Shown here: in pieces, positions 59,768-64,000 of the stretch | How the letters are laid out: every line of letters starts with the position of its first letter | Position numbering within the stretch: the first letter of the stretch is position 1 | DNA from: Paracrocinitomix mangrovi | GTDB lineage: Bacteria; Bacteroidota; Bacteroidia; Flavobacteriales_D; Crocinitomicaceae | Assembly (NCBI RefSeq): GCF_019740355.2 | Contig: NZ_CP091819.1 | Coordinates: forward strand, 1,922,001-1,986,000 | Length of the DNA: 64,000 nucleotides | Direction of reading: 5' to 3' | Position numbers and translations under genes: made by a program | The notes under the pieces: generated by a model | Database searches by the model: none | Told to the model about the DNA's origin: nothing | Seen by the model: the letters and a program-made list of their open reading frames with translations, nothing else

Positions 59768-62236
59768 TTACCTATCTGCCTTCCTATGTTTAAATAGTTT
59801 TTGATGTAATTCCCAGTAATCAATGTAATACAGCACTTTAAGGGAGATACTATTTGTTGCCGGATTTTGAAACATCCCACCTACATTTTGGAAATAATTT
59901 TCTTCTACTTGATCATCAAAAGAGAATATTGAATTTTTCCATACCAAACTCAACTCACTTCCGGGAGCAAAAATCCATCTGTAAACCATGTCAATTGTAA
60001 ATGCATTAAAGCTGTTATCGTGTAGAGATTGGTCATTGACATCATATCCGGTATAAGTTGTATACACCATTTTACCGTCTTCATTTAATCTAAAAAATTC
60101 GTTATAAGCCAATTTAGACCAATAATGACGCAGCCTGAATGTTATCCCCATTTTGTTATTCATGATATATGACAAGTCCATCACATTAGTAATTGTCACA
60201 CGATCTCTTTTCGCAAAAATTGGATCTTCTGGATGATCAGGATCAAAAACTATGTTAAAATCTTGCGTTAATGCAACACCCTCTTCATTCCACGCATTAT
60301 TTTGAGTATACGTAAACACCAGAAACCACTTGTCATTGAATCTAATTCTAGGACTTAAAGCAAGGTTGAATCCGTTTCGTTTTTCTTCAAAAAATTGATA
60401 CCAGGTTGCATTTACATCATAAGCAAATGGCTTACTGTAATCAGATGACAAAAAGAATCCTGGAGCGAACAATGCATCACTTTCATAGAATCTCCCAAAT
60501 ACTCTTGGTTCAAAATAATCGTGTAATCTAGTTGGTTCAGCATAAAAATTTAATCCTGCCCATAAGTAGTTCTTTTTAAACGCTCCACCAAGATCTCCTG
60601 TTATGGTAAATTCGGCATAGGCATCCGGATAGATGATTCTACTATGAGTAACCGTCAATGAGGTCCAAGCCTTAAAAAATCTACCAAAAGGCTCATACCA
60701 ATTGTATCTAAATATCCCTCTAGCGGTTCTAATGTTTGTATATATATTAAAACCAAGGTCGTTAGGATCATATTTTCTACTGGTTTCATCATAAACGGCC
60801 GCCCAGGTCAAAGCTCCGGCAGATTTTTCGATTCCCGCAGCTACTTGATGTCCTAGATGAACACTGTCTGGAAAATACAATTGTGAAAGTGAACCTAAGG
60901 ACCAAAAATTATATTGCTGTCCCTTTGTATAGATATCAAACATGGCGGAGGTGACATTGGCATCATAAGACATACCACTTCTCCATACATTGGTATTTGT
61001 CAAATTAACAGATGAATTGTTTTTCAAATTTTGATCTAAAACAAACACATTATAATTGGTCAATGGATTTGTTCTGAATGACCTTTCTTGACCTGTTATT
61101 GTGTCCCTTATGGTAGCAAAAGTATTTGCCGTTACAGCATTGAACACACCTACACCAGTCCCTTTTTTGGTTCTACCGGACAACTTGGTGGCATTGTATA
61201 ATTGAGTTGTATTAGGATTTTCCTCAACTACTTCATTTGAATCTAATTCATTATAAGTTGCATATCCATACAATGGAGCCCCTCCAATTCGCCTTGAATA
61301 AAAAATACCGGCTTTATTAAAGAGCTCAATGCCTTCAGTAAAAAACTGTCTTCTTTCATTAAATCGCACTTCAAATGGTGAAGTATTGAGCACTTGATTG
61401 TCAAACTGAACCTGTCCAAAATCAGGCACCAAAGTAACATCAACTGTAAAAGCTTCATTGATACCCCATTTTACATCCATTCCTCCGTTGGCTGTATATC
61501 CTGTTGTGCCATTAAAATTTTCAATATAACCAGAGACATATGGTGTTAATGCTAATCTTAAAGGAGCGTCCACATTTTCAATTCCTGACATCTCTCCCAA
61601 TTGAGAAATTAGATTTATACCGGCGGGATCATAGTAATTCCAAAAAGTTTGCTCTCTGTGTCTTCTAATAGTTCGAACAAAAGTCACTCCCCAATTACCT
61701 TTAATGGCATCAGAAAATCTAATTGCAGAAAACGGAATACGGAATTCTGCCACCCATTTGTCATCATGAATAGTAACCGCACTTTGCCATACTGCATTCC
61801 AATTATTATCAACATTGTCAACAGAATGAAGCTCATCAATTTGAACACCTGCACTAGTGGTTAAAAAAGCAAATCCAATGGTCCCTGCATTATAAGGATC
61901 TAGGACTAAACCGCACCAATCTGCATTACCAAAGTCATCCCTTTGAGATAAAGTCATTGTCATGCTGTCTCTATCATCATAATTGATAAAACCTATAAAA
62001 ATAGCGGCGTCATCATAAGCAATTTTTACTTCTGTTCTCTCTGTAGCAGGAGCACCGGCCACGGGCTGATTCTGGATGAAATCTGAAGAAACATTGAGAT
62101 TGGACCAAAAAGATTCATTCAACGAACCGTCCACCTCCACCTTTTCATCAATGCGAACGATAGTTGTTTGTTTCTTTTCTTCAGCACGAAGAATAAAAGA
62201 AACCAGAATAAATATGGGCAATAAAAATCTTTTCAA
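59768..62236 (-). CDS. DUF5916 outer-membrane protein with CBM9-like N-terminal domain
   Basis: 822 residues: a signal peptide (about 18 residues), a CBM9-like/DOMON-type beta-sandwich (about 30-215: RIDEKVEVDGSLNESFW, VKIAYDDAAIFIGFINYDD, WVAEFRIPFSAIRF), and a DUF5916 beta-barrel (about 235-822) with FNERRQFFTEGIELF. The role of the family is not established; binding or uptake of a saccharide is often proposed. Its last 281 matching bases recur in the fragment at 56208-56549. It heads a three-gene unit with the M48 peptidase. Confidence 0.88.
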   Translation of the reverse strand: MKRFLLPIFILVSFILRAEEKKQTTIVRIDEKVEVDGSLNESFWSNLNVSSDFIQNQPVAGAPATERTEVKIAYDDAAIFIGFINYDDRDSMTMTLSQRDDFGNADWCGLVLDPYNAGTIGFAFLTTSAGVQIDELHSVDNVDNNWNAVWQSAVTIHDDKWVAEFRIPFSAIRFSDAIKGNWGVTFVRTIRRHREQTFWNYYDPAGINLISQLGEMSGIENVDAPLRLALTPYVSGYIENFNGTTGYTANGGMDVKWGINEAFTVDVTLVPDFGQVQFDNQVLNTSPFEVRFNERRQFFTEGIELFNKAGIFYSRRIGGAPLYGYATYNELDSNEVVEENPNTTQLYNATKLSGRTKKGTGVGVFNAVTANTFATIRDTITGQERSFRTNPLTNYNVFVLDQNLKNNSSVNLTNTNVWRSGMSYDANVTSAMFDIYTKGQQYNFWSLGSLSQLYFPDSVHLGHQVAAGIEKSAGALTWAAVYDETSRKYDPNDLGFNIYTNIRTARGIFRYNWYEPFGRFFKAWTSLTVTHSRIIYPDAYAEFTITGDLGGAFKKNYLWAGLNFYAEPTRLHDYFEPRVFGRFYESDALFAPGFFLSSDYSKPFAYDVNATWYQFFEEKRNGFNLALSPRIRFNDKWFLVFTYTQNNAWNEEGVALTQDFNIVFDPDHPEDPIFAKRDRVTITNVMDLSYIMNNKMGITFRLRHYWSKLAYNEFFRLNEDGKMVYTTYTGYDVNDQSLHDNSFNAFTIDMVYRWIFAPGSELSLVWKNSIFSFDDQVEENYFQNVGGMFQNPATNSISLKVLYYIDYWELHQKLFKHRKADR
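59812..60092 (-). repeat. 281-bp direct repeat, copy B
   Basis: The partner of 56249-56529, lying inside the intact DUF5916 gene. Six of the seven differences are synonymous; the seventh changes Ile to Val. Confidence 0.9.
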
Positions 62237-62304
62237 AGTCAGTACAAAATTGCATACAACTTATCTTCTTTCAAAAAGAAATTTTGTTAAAGGTTGAAAT
62301 TCCA

Positions 62305-62339
62305 TAAAAAAAACCGCCTGCATTACTGTAGACGGTTTT
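62305..62339 (-). terminator. Terminator after the acyl-CoA dehydrogenase gene
   Basis: AAAACCG/CGGTTTT arms (62339-62333 and 62316-62310) extended inward with one mismatch, then an A-run on the plus strand (T-run on the transcript). It lies 26 bases past the stop at 62365. Confidence 0.82.
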
Positions 62340-62364
62340 CTTATTATTTTCTTAAATGTAAATT

Positions 62365-63561
62365 TTACATTTCTGGTAAATCTCTCTTAAATGAAGGGAT
62401 TCCGGTAACATCCATACCTGTAATCAACAAGTGGATATCATGCGTTCCTTCATAAGTAACAACTGATTCCAGATTAGCCATGTGTCTCATGATTGAGAAT
62501 TCACTTGTAATTCCCATTCCTCCAAGGATCTGTCTTGCTTCACGAGCAATTTTCAGTGCTATTTCAACATTGTTTCTTTTCGCCATTGAAATTTGAGCAG
62601 AAGTTGCTTTACCTTCATTTCTCAATTGACCTAAACGATAAGTCAACAATTGTGCTTTTGTAATTTCAGTGATCATTTCAGCCAATTTTTTCTGTGTTAA
62701 CTGAAATGCTCCAATTGGAACACCAAACTGTGTTCTTTCTTTAGAATATCTCAAAGCTTGATCGTAACAATCCATAGCAGCACCTAAAGCACCCCATGCT
62801 ATTCCGAAACGAGCCGAATCTAAACAAGAAAGCGGAGCTCCTAATCCAGATCTACCAGGTAGGATATTTGATTTTGGAACTCTTACATTATCAAAAATCA
62901 ACTCACCTGTAATTGAAGCTCTTAATGAAAGTTTTCCCTTCATTTCGGGTGCAGTAAACCCTTCCATTCCTTTTTCCACAAGCAATCCATGAATTCTTCC
63001 AGTTTCATCTTTTGCCCAAACTACGGCAACATCAGAAAGAGGAGCATTTGAAATCCACATTTTTGCTCCATTTAATATCACGTGGTCACCATCTTCTTTG
63101 AAGTTAGTTATCATTCCTGCAGGATTTGATCCGTGATCAGGCTCAGTTAAACCGAAACATCCCAAAGCATCACCACTAGCCAATCTTGGCAACCATTTTT
63201 GCTTTTGTTCTTCAGAACCGTATCTCCAAATTGGATACATAACCAATGAACTTTGAACAGAAGATGTTGATCTTAAACCAGAGTCACATCTTTCTAATTC
63301 TTGCATAATCAAACCGTATGAAATTTGATCCAATCCAGGTCCTCCATATTCTTGTGGAATATATGGCCCGAATGCACCAATCTCTCCTAAACCTTTTACA
63401 AGGTGTTGAGGAAATGCCGCTCTCTCATAATAATCTTCAATGATAGGAGAAACATTTTGTTTGATCCAGGCTCTTGTAGCCTCTCTGACCATTTTATGTT
63501 CTTCGGTCAATAAATCATCTAAATTGTAGTAATCCGGATGTGTGTATAAATCTGTTGCCAT
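62365..63561 (-). CDS. Acyl-CoA dehydrogenase, glutaryl-CoA dehydrogenase type
   Basis: 398 residues from ATG at 63561; a longer reading to 63621 adds 20 residues with no family similarity. It has FAD-binding acyl-CoA dehydrogenase blocks: CFGLTEPDHGSNPAGM, KMWISNAPLSDVAVVWA, YSKERTQFGVPIGAFQL and RQILGGMGITSEF. The catalytic Glu (E371) is in YEGTHDIHLLITG, as in glutaryl-CoA dehydrogenase, which makes crotonyl-CoA in lysine/tryptophan breakdown. It is monocistronic, ending at its own terminator. Confidence 0.92.
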   Translation of the reverse strand: MATDLYTHPDYYNLDDLLTEEHKMVREATRAWIKQNVSPIIEDYYERAAFPQHLVKGLGEIGAFGPYIPQEYGGPGLDQISYGLIMQELERCDSGLRSTSSVQSSLVMYPIWRYGSEEQKQKWLPRLASGDALGCFGLTEPDHGSNPAGMITNFKEDGDHVILNGAKMWISNAPLSDVAVVWAKDETGRIHGLLVEKGMEGFTAPEMKGKLSLRASITGELIFDNVRVPKSNILPGRSGLGAPLSCLDSARFGIAWGALGAAMDCYDQALRYSKERTQFGVPIGAFQLTQKKLAEMITEITKAQLLTYRLGQLRNEGKATSAQISMAKRNNVEIALKIAREARQILGGMGITSEFSIMRHMANLESVVTYEGTHDIHLLITGMDVTGIPSFKRDLPEM

Positions 63562-63683
63562 TTTTAATTGGTTTAGTATTTTGGTTACAAGGCACAAAAA
63601 CATATCAATTGTATTTTGCATCTTGTAAAGCGCGACAAATGTATGTATTTTAACATGAATATTTTCACATGTTATTTTATATG

Positions 63684-63716
63684 TTTGACAATGCGAACAA
63701 TAAAAGGCTAATTTTG
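63684..63716 (+). promoter_or_regulatory. Promoter of the gene at the right edge
   Basis: TTTG (63684-63687), 21 bases, TAATTTTG (63709-63716): full consensus. The predicted start is about 63721-63722, one to three bases before ATG at 63724, again suggesting a leaderless message. Confidence 0.6.
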
Positions 63717-63723
63717 CAGGTAG

Positions 63724-64000
63724 ATGCCAATAAGTTTATTGAACATATTTTCAGGGGATCCACTTCACATAAATTATGAAGTGATATTTTGGATTTGCAT
63801 GGCTATTAATCTGCTATTTATTGCAATTGCCAAAACATTAAATCAACAGTACATTTCGTTATTATTTAACACTGCTATTTATAATCGATACTTAATTCAA
63901 AATACACAAGAAGAATTAAAATTAAATAGTACATCATCCATTTTATTGACCATCACTTACTTTTTGAATTTAGCCGCTTTAAGCAGTTATCAATTGGCGT
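63724..64000 (+). CDS. Membrane protein, N-terminal part (possibly DUF4271 family; cut by window edge)
   Basis: The first 92 codons are visible, with no stop before base 64000. A hydrophobic helix (about residues 18-36, IFWICMAINLLFIAIAKTL) is followed by FNTAIYNRYLIQNT and a second hydrophobic segment (about 75-92). The pattern resembles DUF4271, a Bacteroidota-specific inner-membrane family, but only part is visible and the family call is tentative. Confidence 0.55.
   Translation, partial: MPISLLNIFSGDPLHINYEVIFWICMAINLLFIAIAKTLNQQYISLLFNTAIYNRYLIQNTQEELKLNSTSSILLTITYFLNLAALSSYQLA

Noticed and set aside
56208-60092. Insertion sequence or phage boundary as the cause of the 281-bp direct repeat
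   Set aside because: No transposase, terminal inverted repeats or target duplication; the repeat is internal coding sequence of one family.

Overview
The window is AT-rich, densely packed DNA from a member of the phylum Bacteroidota, most likely order Flavobacteriales. The evidence is: promoters of the Bacteroidota type (TTTG, 17-23 bases, TAnnTTTG); start codons without Shine-Dalgarno sequences; type IX secretion (T9SS) sorting tails; TonB-dependent receptors with a carboxypeptidase-like N-terminal domain; a separate atpDC pair with a short epsilon subunit; and a CrtB/CrtI/CrtD/CruF/CrtZ/CrtYcd carotenoid operon. I see no tRNA, rRNA, CRISPR array, prophage or insertion sequence.

Layout. 1-2.8 kb: a TPP riboswitch with its own promoter drives the start of a TonB receptor (probable thiamine uptake). 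Just upstream is a tightly overlapped five-gene operon ending in a PnuC/PnuT-type transporter and a NadR-like ATPase. 2.8-8.2 kb: murI and the envelope operon uppS-bamA-ompH-ompH. 8.4-13.7 kb: atpDC, ribF, an LRR protein, two STAS-like paralogs and a glycosyltransferase. 13.8-17.3 kb: succinate dehydrogenase sdhCAB with a possible structured leader. 17.6-23.3 kb: iscA/sufA-sufBCD, a beta-carbonic anhydrase and an exported formylglycine-generating-enzyme-like lipoprotein. 23-27 kb: a methyltransferase, a lipoprotein, an HD hydrolase and a CDF metal transporter. 26.8-34 kb: a 2385-residue T9SS substrate made of long repeats. 34-39.2 kb: a LytS/LytT-type two-component pair and a TonB receptor.

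39.3-48.3 kb is the carotenoid region. An ECF sigma factor, crtI, crtB, an unknown gene, crtD, cruF, crtZ and crtYcd are joined by start/stop overlaps or a 1-nt gap. Upstream lie a B12-domain MerR regulator with CarH-like cobalamin-binding residues and a membrane-anchored LytTR protein. The promoter between them is flanked by two inverted repeats of GTTTAAC/GTTAAAC with identical geometry. The enzyme set predicts a monocyclic, 1'-hydroxylated, 3',4'-didehydro xanthophyll of the saproxanthin type under light/B12 control.

48.4-56.2 kb: gpsA, a thioredoxin-like protein, a MlaEF-type lipid ABC pair with a coiled-coil partner, a DUF2797 protein and a Kelch protein. Then comes a SigZ/CorE-like ECF sigma factor with a cysteine-rich tail, followed by a previously unlisted 29-residue peptide containing 10 cysteines. 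Both are preceded by the same promoter-like element, GCGTC-N15-CGTCTA. This is my best candidate for an undescribed small system, probably metal- or thiol-responsive.

56.2-64 kb: a truncated DUF5916 paralog carrying a 281-bp near-identical tract (a gene-conversion signature), the operon DUF5916-M48 peptidase-unknown, a glutaryl-CoA-type acyl-CoA dehydrogenase, and the start of a membrane protein that runs off the window.
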